From assembly GCF_031581065.1 (NCBI RefSeq), contig NZ_JAVLBN010000068.1, forward strand, positions 1-7,161: a stretch of DNA of 7,161 nucleotides, given 5' to 3'. Both the position numbers and the translations under genes were made by a program. The notes under the pieces were generated by a model. The model saw only the letters and a program-made list of their open reading frames with translations. It had not been told where the DNA came from and made no database searches. Below, piece by piece: positions 1 through 5,502 of this stretch. Position 1 is the stretch's first letter; each line of letters starts with the position of its first letter. This DNA comes from Salibacter sp031581065 (GTDB lineage: Bacteria > Bacteroidota > Bacteroidia > Flavobacteriales_G > Salibacteraceae).

Positions 1-249
1 GGTAGAGTCTTCCTCCTTTGTGAAAATATCGTAGCTAAATCCTTTTTTACGCAAACTTACATTGAGTGCTGAATTAGCGTTGAGCAAATAACGGACATCT
101 TCATTGGGTTTGTGGTGTTGATCAATAACCTGCCCTTTGTTTTGAACGAAGTAGGATTTTGTTTGGGTGTTGGGGGTTGAGAATGAGTTGTTATTCACTA
201 ACAGGATTGAAAACAGTAACAGGACAATATGAAAACGATATTTCAACAT
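1..249 (-). CDS. Secreted surface protein, N-terminus only (FVQNKGQ-type domain, DUF7948-like)
   Basis: This is the first 83 codons of a gene that leaves the window at the left edge with its frame open. It starts at the ATG read from 249. Residues 1 to about 24 form a signal peptide: a Lys/Arg-containing start, then a hydrophobic run (IVLLLFSILLV), then a small-residue region (NNSFS). The mature protein opens with SYFVQNKGQVIDQ, followed by DVRYLL and LRKKGFSYDIF. This pattern is typical of the N-terminal domain of large Bacteroidota surface proteins, often called DUF7948, which commonly carry SBBP or other repeats and a type IX secretion C-terminal signal. I therefore infer an exported, probably very long, cell-surface or adhesion-related protein. 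The C-terminal part is not visible, so the secretion route and function are unproven. The upstream gene ends in a hairpin, which suggests separate transcription. Confidence 0.75.
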   Translation of the reverse strand, partial: MLKYRFHIVLLLFSILLVNNNSFSTPNTQTKSYFVQNKGQVIDQHHKPNEDVRYLLNANSALNVSLRKKGFSYDIFTKEEDST

Positions 250-353
250 CGTAGCTAAGTTAATATAATCCCTGAGAAGAATTTAAAAATGTAAAACCAA
301 TTTCTTTTTGGTAAAGGTTTCTAATAATAAGTGAGATAGGTTTTTATCACTAT

Positions 354-361
354 CAAATTTA
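354..361 (-). promoter_or_regulatory. Candidate -7 promoter element for the surface-protein gene
   Basis: On the minus strand this reads TAAATTTG, a full match to the Bacteroidota -7 consensus TAnnTTTG. It lies just downstream of the SRPBCC-gene hairpin and about 105 bp before the surface-protein ATG. No good TTG-type -33 element sits at the expected distance; there is only the T-run of the hairpin arm. A chance match is quite possible in AT-rich DNA. Confidence 0.25.
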
Positions 362-377
362 GTTTTGACTGTTTCAG

Positions 378-410
378 AAAAGGCTGTCAGCATTTTGTCG
401 GCAGCCTTTT
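378..410 (-). terminator. Hairpin terminator directly after the SRPBCC gene
   Basis: Two 9-base arms (AAAAGGCTG at 378-386 and CAGCCTTTT at 402-410) pair perfectly around a 15-base loop. On the minus strand the hairpin begins right after the TAA stop of the SRPBCC gene and ends in TTTT, as expected for a Rho-independent terminator. On the plus strand the T-tract is longer (T407-T412, then T414-T419), but those bases are the Lys codons and stop of the SRPBCC gene, and no plus-strand gene lies upstream. The hairpin also shields the surface-protein gene from read-through. Confidence 0.65.
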
Positions 411-884
411 TTATTTTTTGTCAATCCCAAACTCCTTTGCCAGTATCTCGTGCCTAAAATCGAAAATATGCTTGAGTTTCCCTTTGACAAATAGCGCGTG
501 AGCAATCTTTCCTAAGAAACCAAATGGCAAACCATAATCCACAATATCAATTATTTTCACACCGCCTTCAACCTCTTCAAAAAAGTGTTTGTGATGCCAA
601 AAAGCATAAGGGCCAAAACGCTGTTCATCCACGAAATACTCCTGCGTTTTGACTTGAGAAATTTCAGTTGTCCACCTGAATTTGATACCTGCAAAAGGAC
701 TAACTTTATAATTGATGATCATGCCCGGATACATTTTTTCACCTTCCAATCCTTTTGTTAAAATCTCAAACTTTAAATCATCAGGTGTTATTTCGTTGAG
801 ATTGAGTGGTGTGCTAAAAAATTCCCATGCATTTTCAAGAGAAATCGGTAAAACCTGTTCGCGCTTCAAAGTGTATATTCGCAT
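411..884 (-). CDS. SRPBCC family protein (START-like ligand-binding fold)
   Basis: This 157-residue protein has the size and layout of single-domain SRPBCC/Bet v 1-like proteins, which enclose hydrophobic ligands in a helix-grip fold. The N-terminus (YTLKREQVLPISLENAWEFF, 4-23) is the usual first strand plus the 'AWEFF' helix. It is followed by LNLNEITP (28-34), a central strand region with GPYAFWHHKHFFEE (91-104), and a C-terminal signature DIVDYGLPFGFLG (113-125), ending in a long amphipathic helix with HIFDFRHEIL (139-148). Similar proteins in many bacteria are annotated as polyketide cyclase/dehydrase-like or as ligand-binding proteins, and their true substrates are mostly unknown. There is no signal peptide or membrane segment, so it is probably cytosolic. 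It starts 56 bp from the divergent GNAT gene and ends at a hairpin, so it is probably monocistronic. The family call is firm; the function is not known. Confidence 0.85.
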   Translation of the reverse strand: MRIYTLKREQVLPISLENAWEFFSTPLNLNEITPDDLKFEILTKGLEGEKMYPGMIINYKVSPFAGIKFRWTTEISQVKTQEYFVDEQRFGPYAFWHHKHFFEEVEGGVKIIDIVDYGLPFGFLGKIAHALFVKGKLKHIFDFRHEILAKEFGIDKK

Positions 885-940
885 GCTTTTGTATCCTTTA
901 TTTCAATGGTAACAGCGCATCTTCAATTTGGTTGTTGAGA

Positions 941-1399
941 ATGGAAGAAATTAAGTGGTTTTCTAAAAAGTTGGAAGAATTATCTGCTCGCGAGCTTCAT
1001 AAACTTTTGCAGTTCAGGGTCTCCGTATTTGTCGTGGAACAGAATTGTCCGTATCAGGAATGTGATGATAAAGACCTTAAAGCGATTCATCTTTTTGGTC
1101 AGAACCGAAATGGAGAAATCGTGGCCTGTGCTCGAATTTTGCCTCCGGGAGTTTCCTATTCAGAGCCATCAGTGGGAAGAGTAGCTGTCCATGCCGATTT
1201 CCGCATGGGCGGGATCGGTAACGAAGTCATGCGCAAAACTATCAGGTTCATTGAAGAGTTTTACAATGAAAAAACGATCAGAATATCAGCACAACAATAC
1301 CTGAAACAGTTTTATTCAGATCTCGGTTTCGAGCAGGTAAGCGAGATGTATTTAGAAGATGATATTCCGCACATCGAGATGCTGAGGCGCTCAAATTGA
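941..1399 (+). CDS. elaA: GNAT family N-acetyltransferase, ElaA type
   Basis: This 152-residue protein matches the ElaA branch of the GNAT superfamily in length and motifs. Visible features are the N-terminal ElaA signature LQFRVSVFVVEQNCPYQECDDKD (23-45), strand ARILPPG (64-70), motif A with the acetyl-CoA pyrophosphate loop RMGGIG (88-93, an R-x-x-G-x-G pattern), and the C-terminal ISAQQYLKQFYSDLGF (115-130) and IPHIEM (142-147). The expected activity is acetyl-CoA-dependent acylation of a small molecule or amine; the physiological substrate of ElaA is not established. The frame is open further upstream to an ATG at 827, but that extension would run over the SRPBCC coding region and gives an unrelated, Cys-rich leader. 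The ATG at 941 gives the standard ElaA start and was chosen. The last 9 bp overlap the 3' end of the convergent small gene. Confidence 0.9.
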   Translation: MEEIKWFSKKLEELSARELHKLLQFRVSVFVVEQNCPYQECDDKDLKAIHLFGQNRNGEIVACARILPPGVSYSEPSVGRVAVHADFRMGGIGNEVMRKTIRFIEEFYNEKTIRISAQQYLKQFYSDLGFEQVSEMYLEDDIPHIEMLRRSN

Positions 1400-1639
1400 T
1401 TTTCGGGAATCGGCAATCGACTCGAATTCTATCGCTGAGCTGGCTTGAATGTGGCTCTGACCGAGACTGATCAACTCCATAATCATCAACATTTCAGGAT
1501 ATTGAGTAGCTTCGATTTTAAACTCCGTATATTTGTCACCAATCAGTTGGCGTTCAGTAAATTTGTAGTCAGATTCGATTTTGAAAAAAGACTTATCATT
1601 AGAATACTTTCGGAAAACCGGAAACTTTACGTCACTCAT
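1391..1639 (-). CDS. Hypothetical small protein, 82 residues
   Basis: I do not know a function for this 82-residue protein. It opens with MSDVKFPVFRKYSNDKSFFKIES, a start I associate with small uncharacterised proteins of Bacteroidota, and continues with alternating polar/hydrophobic strands (FTERQLIGDKYTEFKIEATQYPEMLMIMELI). There are no Cys residues, no signal peptide and no transmembrane segment, so it is probably a small cytosolic alpha/beta protein. It looks real rather than a shadow: it fills the whole gap between two clear genes, has an ordinary composition, and no longer plus-strand frame competes with it. Its stop overlaps the end of the convergent GNAT gene by 9 bp. Its ATG is 16 bp from the ATG of the divergent TPR gene, so its promoter must lie inside the TPR coding region or be absent. 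A shared role with the TPR protein is only a guess from position. Confidence 0.65.
   Translation of the reverse strand: MSDVKFPVFRKYSNDKSFFKIESDYKFTERQLIGDKYTEFKIEATQYPEMLMIMELISLGQSHIQASSAIEFESIADSRKSI
1579..1612 (+). promoter_or_regulatory. Candidate promoter of the TPR gene, inside the small divergent gene
   Basis: TTTTG at 1579-1583 is followed, after 21 bases, by TACTTTCG at 1605-1612. This resembles the Bacteroidota pair TTTG (-33) and TAnnTTTG (-7), with one mismatch in the -7 box. A start site near 1619 would give a leader of roughly 35-40 bases before the TPR ATG at 1656. The element lies within the 5' coding part of the opposite small gene, as the 16-bp spacing between the two ATGs requires. 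Confidence 0.35.
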
Positions 1640-1655
1640 TTTTGTTTAGTAGAAT

Positions 1656-2261
1656 ATGAATCAACATTTTGAAAAAGCTGAAAAGGCTTACAAAGAAAAG
1701 GATTTTGAAAAAGCTGTAGAGCATTTCACTAACGCGATTGAGGTTTCGCCCAACATTGCTGAAATACATTACCAGCGCGGAATCACTTATTTTCATTTGA
1801 AAAAGTTGAGCCTGGCTTTAGTCGATTTTGATAAAGCAGTAGAATTGGAGCCGGAAAATCCTTACCGATATTCCAGTAGAGCATACATCCGCGATGCTTG
1901 TGGCGATACAGAAGGAGCTTACAAAGATTATCAGGTAGCTATTAAGTTAGATCCCGATGATGCCATTGCCCACAACAACTTAGGGTTGATAGAGGAGAAA
2001 CTGGGCTACCAGGCAGATGCAAAGAAACGCTACACGAAGGCAGATAAATTAGCTGAAAAGTTCGACTATTTCCCTGATCAACAGCAACAGGATAATTTCA
2101 CTGACAAGTTCGTGAAAATGGGGGAACTCGAAAATGAGCAGGAACAAGAACAGATTGAAAACCCAGAAAAGTCACTCTTCAGTGAAATGTGGAAGGCTGT
2201 GGCCACAGATAAGGGACGTAAAGAGTTTTGGAAGTTTGTGAAGAATGGGTTTAAGGTTTGA
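1656..2261 (+). CDS. Tetratricopeptide repeat (TPR) protein
   Basis: This 201-residue protein consists largely of TPR helical hairpins that bind partner proteins. Four units can be read: about 3-35 (AEKAYKEKDFEKAVEHFTNAIEVSP), 36-69 (GITYFHLKKLSLALVDFDKAVELEP), 70-103 (AYIRDACGDTEGAYKDYQVAIKLDP) and 104-137 (NNLGLIEEKLGYQADAKKRYTKADK). The A/G-Y-F, A and P positions of the consensus are well kept, least so in the fourth. After the repeats come a Gln-rich stretch (DQQQQ, 141-145), a Glu/Gln-rich acidic linker (about 156-169) and a basic, aromatic C-terminal segment (EMWKAVATDKGRKEFWKFVK, 177-196) that may be a separate binding helix. There is no signal peptide, so it is probably cytosolic and acts as an adaptor; the partner is unknown. 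It stands alone, with the antitoxin-like gene converging 11 bp downstream. No terminator hairpin is obvious between them. Confidence 0.9.
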   Translation: MNQHFEKAEKAYKEKDFEKAVEHFTNAIEVSPNIAEIHYQRGITYFHLKKLSLALVDFDKAVELEPENPYRYSSRAYIRDACGDTEGAYKDYQVAIKLDPDDAIAHNNLGLIEEKLGYQADAKKRYTKADKLAEKFDYFPDQQQQDNFTDKFVKMGELENEQEQEQIENPEKSLFSEMWKAVATDKGRKEFWKFVKNGFKV

Positions 2262-2272
2262 GCCAGATCTGA

Positions 2273-2491
2273 TTAGGCAATAAACTCATCTAGTTTCGTT
2301 CCACTTTTCTTTCCGTTTTCGATATCTTTTACTTCTTCAATTCCCTTTTTGATACTGTTGAGGACATACTCTGAAGAATTGTTGTTTTTTGGCTGTTCAA
2401 TTGACACAAACCCCAAACTTTCGAGTAGTTTGATAAAGAAGCTATATTCTTTATTTGGAACTTTTAGTGTGATTTCCTTCATAACAGTCAT
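2273..2491 (-). CDS. Antitoxin-like small protein without an adjacent toxin
   Basis: This 72-residue protein starts with a short beta strand, MKEITLKVP, then a helix, EYSFFIKLLESLGFV. This opening is familiar from small antitoxins of Bacteroidota type II toxin-antitoxin pairs. The second half is a charged helix (VLNSIKKGIEEVKDIENGKK) and a short tail, TKLDEFIA, which resembles the toxin-contacting C-terminus of such antitoxins. The ATG at 2491 gives MTVMKEI; the inner ATG at 2482 gives MKEI, the more usual family start, and either could be used. Antitoxins of this sort normally precede a RelE/ParE-like toxin by a few bases, but downstream of its stop (2273) lies only the convergent TPR gene, and no toxin is visible anywhere in the window. 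It could be an orphan antitoxin, or an unrelated small regulator. The call rests on pattern resemblance only. Confidence 0.6.
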   Translation of the reverse strand: MTVMKEITLKVPNKEYSFFIKLLESLGFVSIEQPKNNNSSEYVLNSIKKGIEEVKDIENGKKSGTKLDEFIA

Positions 2492-2513
2492 GTGTTAAGT
2501 GTATTACTGAATA

Positions 2514-2521
2514 CAAATTTA
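2514..2521 (-). promoter_or_regulatory. -7 promoter element of the antitoxin-like gene
   Basis: The minus strand reads TAAATTTG, a full match to the Bacteroidota -7 consensus TAnnTTTG, 22 bases upstream of the ATG at 2491. The spacing fits a short leader. No clear TTG-type -33 box is found about 20 bases further upstream, so strength and use are uncertain. Confidence 0.4.
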
Positions 2522-2566
2522 ACGAATAATTTGTTTCAGATTTTAGTATAATTAAAAGTATGTTTA

Positions 2567-2588
2567 AGTTGATTGACTTGAATCAACT
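2567..2588. repeat. Perfect 8-bp inverted repeat between two divergent genes
   Basis: AGTTGATT (2567-2574) and AATCAACT (2581-2588) are exact reverse complements separated by six bases. The repeat sits between the -7 box of the antitoxin-like gene and the candidate promoter of the nuclease gene. It has no T-tract on either side, so it looks more like a protein-binding dyad than a terminator. Autoregulation by the antitoxin-like protein is a possible reading but is inferred only from position. Confidence 0.4.
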
Positions 2589-2597
2589 ACAATTGTA
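2588..2597. repeat. 10-bp perfect palindrome overlapping a candidate -33 box
   Basis: TACAATTGTA is its own reverse complement. It shares one base with the preceding inverted repeat and contains the TTG proposed as the -33 element of the nuclease gene. A protein bound here would be placed to block or modulate that promoter. A palindrome of this length can arise by chance in AT-rich DNA. Confidence 0.3.
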
Positions 2598-2620
2598 ACA
2601 GCCAAATTTCCTTATCTTAG
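2593..2620 (+). promoter_or_regulatory. Candidate promoter of the AddB-like nuclease gene
   Basis: TTG at 2593-2595 and TATCTTAG at 2613-2620 are 17 bases apart, close to the Bacteroidota promoter pattern TTG ... TAnnTTTG, with one mismatch in the -7 box. The -7 box ends 21 bases before the ATG at 2642, which leaves a short leader. It is the best promoter-like match on this strand in the intergenic region. Confidence 0.45.
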
Positions 2621-2641
2621 CCCGTTTTAATTACAGCAGGC

Positions 2642-5416
2642 ATGAGAAATGATCCGCGTACTTTCCTCGATGAAGTAGCTCATAACATTTTACGTCAAAA
2701 CCAAAAGATGGAAAACACACTCGTGATGTTGCCATCGCGAAGGGCTTGTTTCTTTTTTGAAGAAGCGGTCAAAGATCAACTCACTAAAATCTCATGGTTG
2801 CCACAAATAATGTCTGTAGAGGATTTTGTGGAACGACTTTCAAATTTTCGTAATTTACCCACTCCTGAGCTCATCCTCGAAACCTATCCGTTTTACCGGG
2901 AAGTTTTTGGGAATGAATCTGAAACTTTCCGTGATTACCTGAATTGGATCACCATCATGCTGGCCGATTTTAACGAAGTGGATGCCTACAAAATCGAGAT
3001 CAAAAAGCTCTTTGAGTATTTACGAGATGAACGAGCTCTCAAATCCTGGAACATTGACGGCAGCGAAATGACCGATTTCCAAAAACGCTACCTCGATTTT
3101 TGGGAGCATTTAGAACCACTTTACAAAAAACTCACTGCTCATTTCGAGAAACACAAAATGGGCTATCAGGGATTCATTTACCGCCAGGCAGCTGAGCATG
3201 TTTCTTGCATGATGAGTAATCGTTTTCCACTTATTCAAAATATTCACTGGGTTGGATTTAACGCCCTCAACACCTGCGAGGAGGAGCTGGTCGATTATTT
3301 TATTGAACATCTCGACTGCCAACTTCATTTTGATGTTGATCCGTACTATCTAGAAAATCAAAAACACGAAGCCGGAAGATTCATCAGGAACTATTTAAAA
3401 CGATGGCCACAACAGTCAGAACCGTATTCAGCAAACGGATTTAGTAATCCGCAAAAAGAGATCGAAACATTTGGCGTATCGGGGAAAGTAGGAATGGCAA
3501 AAGTAGCCGGAGCTCTTCTGGGGAAGGAAGGGAAACGCAAGAACACAGCACTTGTACTGGCTGATGAAAATCTGCTCAATCCGGTTTTGAGTAGCTTACC
3601 TCAATCAGTTGATAACATCAACATTACACTTGGGTATTCATTACAAACCAGTCTTACTTACAGCTTTACAGAGAGTGTCCTCAATGCACTAGTCAACGCG
3701 AAACGCGCATCAAAAAATACATTGTTTACTGAAGATCTTTTATCGGTTTATGCACATCCCGCATTTCACTATTTTGGAGATCAAAGCACAGTTTCTGAAA
3801 AACTGGGAAAACTGCGCGAATCGCAAAAAGTGGCTTTTACCCACACCGAGTTACTACAGTTTGAAAAAGGACTGTTTGATGAACCATTCACCAAAAAAAT
3901 TCTCAATCCCAATCAGTCGCCAGGTAGTTGGTTGAATTATGCTACAAATTTGCTCGAAAGAAAAGCTAATGACGAGAATAAAGTCAATGACAAGCTAGAG
4001 CAATTTCATCTTGAAAGATTGGTAGAGGTATTGATCAGAACCGCAGACTACCTTGAGGATCTGACCGATAAAATATCTTTTGAAGAACTTTGGCGATTCG
4101 TGATTCTGAGTGCTCAGGGTGAAACTATACCGATTGAAGGTGAAAAGAGCGATTACCTTCAACTCATGGGAATGTTGGAAACCCGCTGCCTCGATTTTGA
4201 TCACCTGATCATGACATCTGTTAATGAGGGAACGCTCCCTGCCGGCAAGCAGGGCAATTCGTTTATTCCGTTTGAGGTGAAGCGTAAATTTCAACTTCCC
4301 ACACACATTCAAAAAGACGCCATTTTCGCCTATCACTTTTACCGTGTTTTGCAGCGTGCTAAAAAGGTGACATTGCTTTACGATACCTCTGTGAGTGATA
4401 TGGGAATGAATGAGGAAAGTCGGTTCATCAGGCAGTTAGAAGTGGAGTGGGGACTAGAAGGAAATCGAAAATGGAATAAACAAAACATTTCATTTGATCG
4501 TGATCCGCTCGAGTTTCAGGTAAATTCTATCGAAAAAACAGATGATGTTCTCGGTCAGATCCGGGATTACCTCACATCAGAAAATCGCGGCTTGTCGCCA
4601 TCAGCACTCAACAAATACTTCAACTCACCGGCCGATTTTTATTTCCGTCATCCTCTCGGGATTAAAGAAAAAAATGAGTTGGAAAAGGATATTGAAGTCA
4701 GCACGTTTGGGACGGCTGTACACGATGCCCTTGAGGAATTATTCAAACGTTTTGTGGACTCCAAACAACTTTTGAAAAAAGACGATGTGTTGGCTCTGAA
4801 ATCGGAAGTTCGTTTGGCTCTGACCGAAAAGATGAAAGAGAGCTTTAAAGGCGATTTGAACATCGGTAGTAATTACCTCACGTTTCATGCTGCTCTTAAA
4901 ATGATTGACCAATTTTTGGAGTTACAGGCAAATGAGTTAGAAGATGGAGATACATTTGCTATTGTAGGCCAGGAAAAGAAAGAGCGCACAACAGTATTCG
5001 TAGATGATGTGGAGATAAGGCTTAATGGAACTGCAGACCGAATTGATTCTTTTGATACGCATCACCGAATTGTAGATTACAAGACCGGCTCCGTTGAGCA
5101 AAAAGAGTTGGTTATTGGCTCTATAGATGATTTATTCGATTTTGAAAAACAGGGAAAGGACAAAGCGAGACAGGTGATGTTTTACGCCTGGCTCGTGCAC
5201 AAAACAAAGGGTTACGAGCAAATTGAGAGCGGTATTTATTCGCTGAAAAAAATATCGGGCGGTTTTTTAAAACTCAAAGTTGGTCGTGAAAGCATCCTGC
5301 AAAAAGAACACTTTGAGCGATTTGAAGAGTTGCTTAAAAATACGATAAGGGAAATGTTGAATCCTGATAAGGAACTAATTCAACCCGAGACGAGTAGCTG
5401 GACTTTATACGAATAA
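2642..5416 (+). CDS. AddB-like PD-(D/E)XK nuclease with degenerate helicase region
   Basis: This 924-residue protein resembles the AddB/RexB-like subunit of recombination nuclease-helicases in Bacteroidota. These act with a UvrD/AddA-like helicase on double-strand DNA ends in the cytoplasm. The N-terminus has a helicase-like start in which the Walker A is not intact: VMLPSRRACFFFEEA (28-42) lacks GxGKT. The middle carries family blocks TALVLADENLLNPVLSSLP (302-320), HLIMTSVNEGTLP (521-533) and AYHFYRVLQRAKKV (563-576). The C-terminal nuclease domain (about 650-924) opens with LSPSALNKYF (651-660) and keeps the catalytic residues: His694, GTADRID (796-802, Asp799), VDYKTG (811-816, Asp812 and Lys814) and the Q-x-x-x-Y motif at 844-848. 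Ser662 stands where iron-sulfur members have Cys, and there is no Cys after residue 516, so no Fe-S staple can form. The ATG at 2642 fits the family start. No helicase partner gene adjoins it. Confidence 0.85.
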   Translation: MRNDPRTFLDEVAHNILRQNQKMENTLVMLPSRRACFFFEEAVKDQLTKISWLPQIMSVEDFVERLSNFRNLPTPELILETYPFYREVFGNESETFRDYLNWITIMLADFNEVDAYKIEIKKLFEYLRDERALKSWNIDGSEMTDFQKRYLDFWEHLEPLYKKLTAHFEKHKMGYQGFIYRQAAEHVSCMMSNRFPLIQNIHWVGFNALNTCEEELVDYFIEHLDCQLHFDVDPYYLENQKHEAGRFIRNYLKRWPQQSEPYSANGFSNPQKEIETFGVSGKVGMAKVAGALLGKEGKRKNTALVLADENLLNPVLSSLPQSVDNINITLGYSLQTSLTYSFTESVLNALVNAKRASKNTLFTEDLLSVYAHPAFHYFGDQSTVSEKLGKLRESQKVAFTHTELLQFEKGLFDEPFTKKILNPNQSPGSWLNYATNLLERKANDENKVNDKLEQFHLERLVEVLIRTADYLEDLTDKISFEELWRFVILSAQGETIPIEGEKSDYLQLMGMLETRCLDFDHLIMTSVNEGTLPAGKQGNSFIPFEVKRKFQLPTHIQKDAIFAYHFYRVLQRAKKVTLLYDTSVSDMGMNEESRFIRQLEVEWGLEGNRKWNKQNISFDRDPLEFQVNSIEKTDDVLGQIRDYLTSENRGLSPSALNKYFNSPADFYFRHPLGIKEKNELEKDIEVSTFGTAVHDALEELFKRFVDSKQLLKKDDVLALKSEVRLALTEKMKESFKGDLNIGSNYLTFHAALKMIDQFLELQANELEDGDTFAIVGQEKKERTTVFVDDVEIRLNGTADRIDSFDTHHRIVDYKTGSVEQKELVIGSIDDLFDFEKQGKDKARQVMFYAWLVHKTKGYEQIESGIYSLKKISGGFLKLKVGRESILQKEHFERFEELLKNTIREMLNPDKELIQPETSSWTLYE
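4237..4254. repeat. GC-rich palindromic motif within the nuclease gene
   Basis: CCCTGC and GCAGGG (4237-4242 and 4249-4254) pair around CGGCAA, and the core TGCCGGCA (4240-4247) is a perfect palindrome. It encodes PAGKQG (533-538) of the nuclease. The motif is far more GC-rich than its surroundings and is one base from CCTGCCGGCAGGCAGG, a sequence I recall as a frequent interspersed motif in some Bacteroidota genomes. Membership of a repeat family cannot be shown from a single copy. Confidence 0.35.
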
Positions 5417-5479
5417 AAAAAGCTGCTGAAACACGAATATTTTTTGAGCAAGGAAATAACAAGTGTCCCAACAGCTTTT
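5415..5479 (-). terminator. Long hairpin terminator of the aminotransferase gene
   Basis: Read on the minus strand, a 17-base arm (AAAAGCTGTTGGGACAC, 5479-5463) pairs along its full length with GTGTTTCAGCAGCTTTT (5434-5418) around a 28-base loop, using three G-U pairs. It is followed by seven T's (5421-5415). On the plus strand the same three positions become A-C mismatches, so the helix is built for minus-strand RNA, that is, for transcripts of the aminotransferase gene. The T-tract overlaps the stop codon of the convergent nuclease gene. The long loop is unusual for a plain terminator. Confidence 0.6.
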
Positions 5480-5502
5480 CTATTAGACGTAAATATACAC
5501 AA

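Noticed and set aside
28..258. 11-bp direct repeat ATCGTAGCTAA at 28-38 and 248-258
   Set aside because: Several 11-mer repeats are expected by chance in 7 kb. One copy is coding and the other spans a start codon, with no further matching sequence around them.
331..354. Short stems GATA/TATC and GATAG/CTATC in the gap before the surface-protein gene
   Set aside because: Arms of four or five bases in AT-rich DNA are expected by chance, and no regulatory pattern accompanies them.
360..367. TAGTTTTG on the plus strand as a promoter for a small RNA ending at the hairpin at 378-410
   Set aside because: It matches the -7 consensus but lacks a -33 box, and the resulting RNA would be almost nothing except the hairpin. 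The hairpin is explained as the SRPBCC terminator.
827..940. Possible N-terminal extension of the GNAT protein
   Set aside because: The extra 38 residues would overlap the SRPBCC start region and do not resemble any ElaA N-terminus. The ATG at 941 gives the normal family length.
1445..1672. 75-codon plus-strand frame opposite the small hypothetical gene
   Set aside because: It overlaps the start of the clear TPR gene and shows no protein-like pattern. The minus-strand frame is the more credible gene in this gap.
3995..4336. 113-codon open frame on the minus strand
   Set aside because: It is antisense to the conserved core of the AddB-like nuclease and has no recognisable family pattern.
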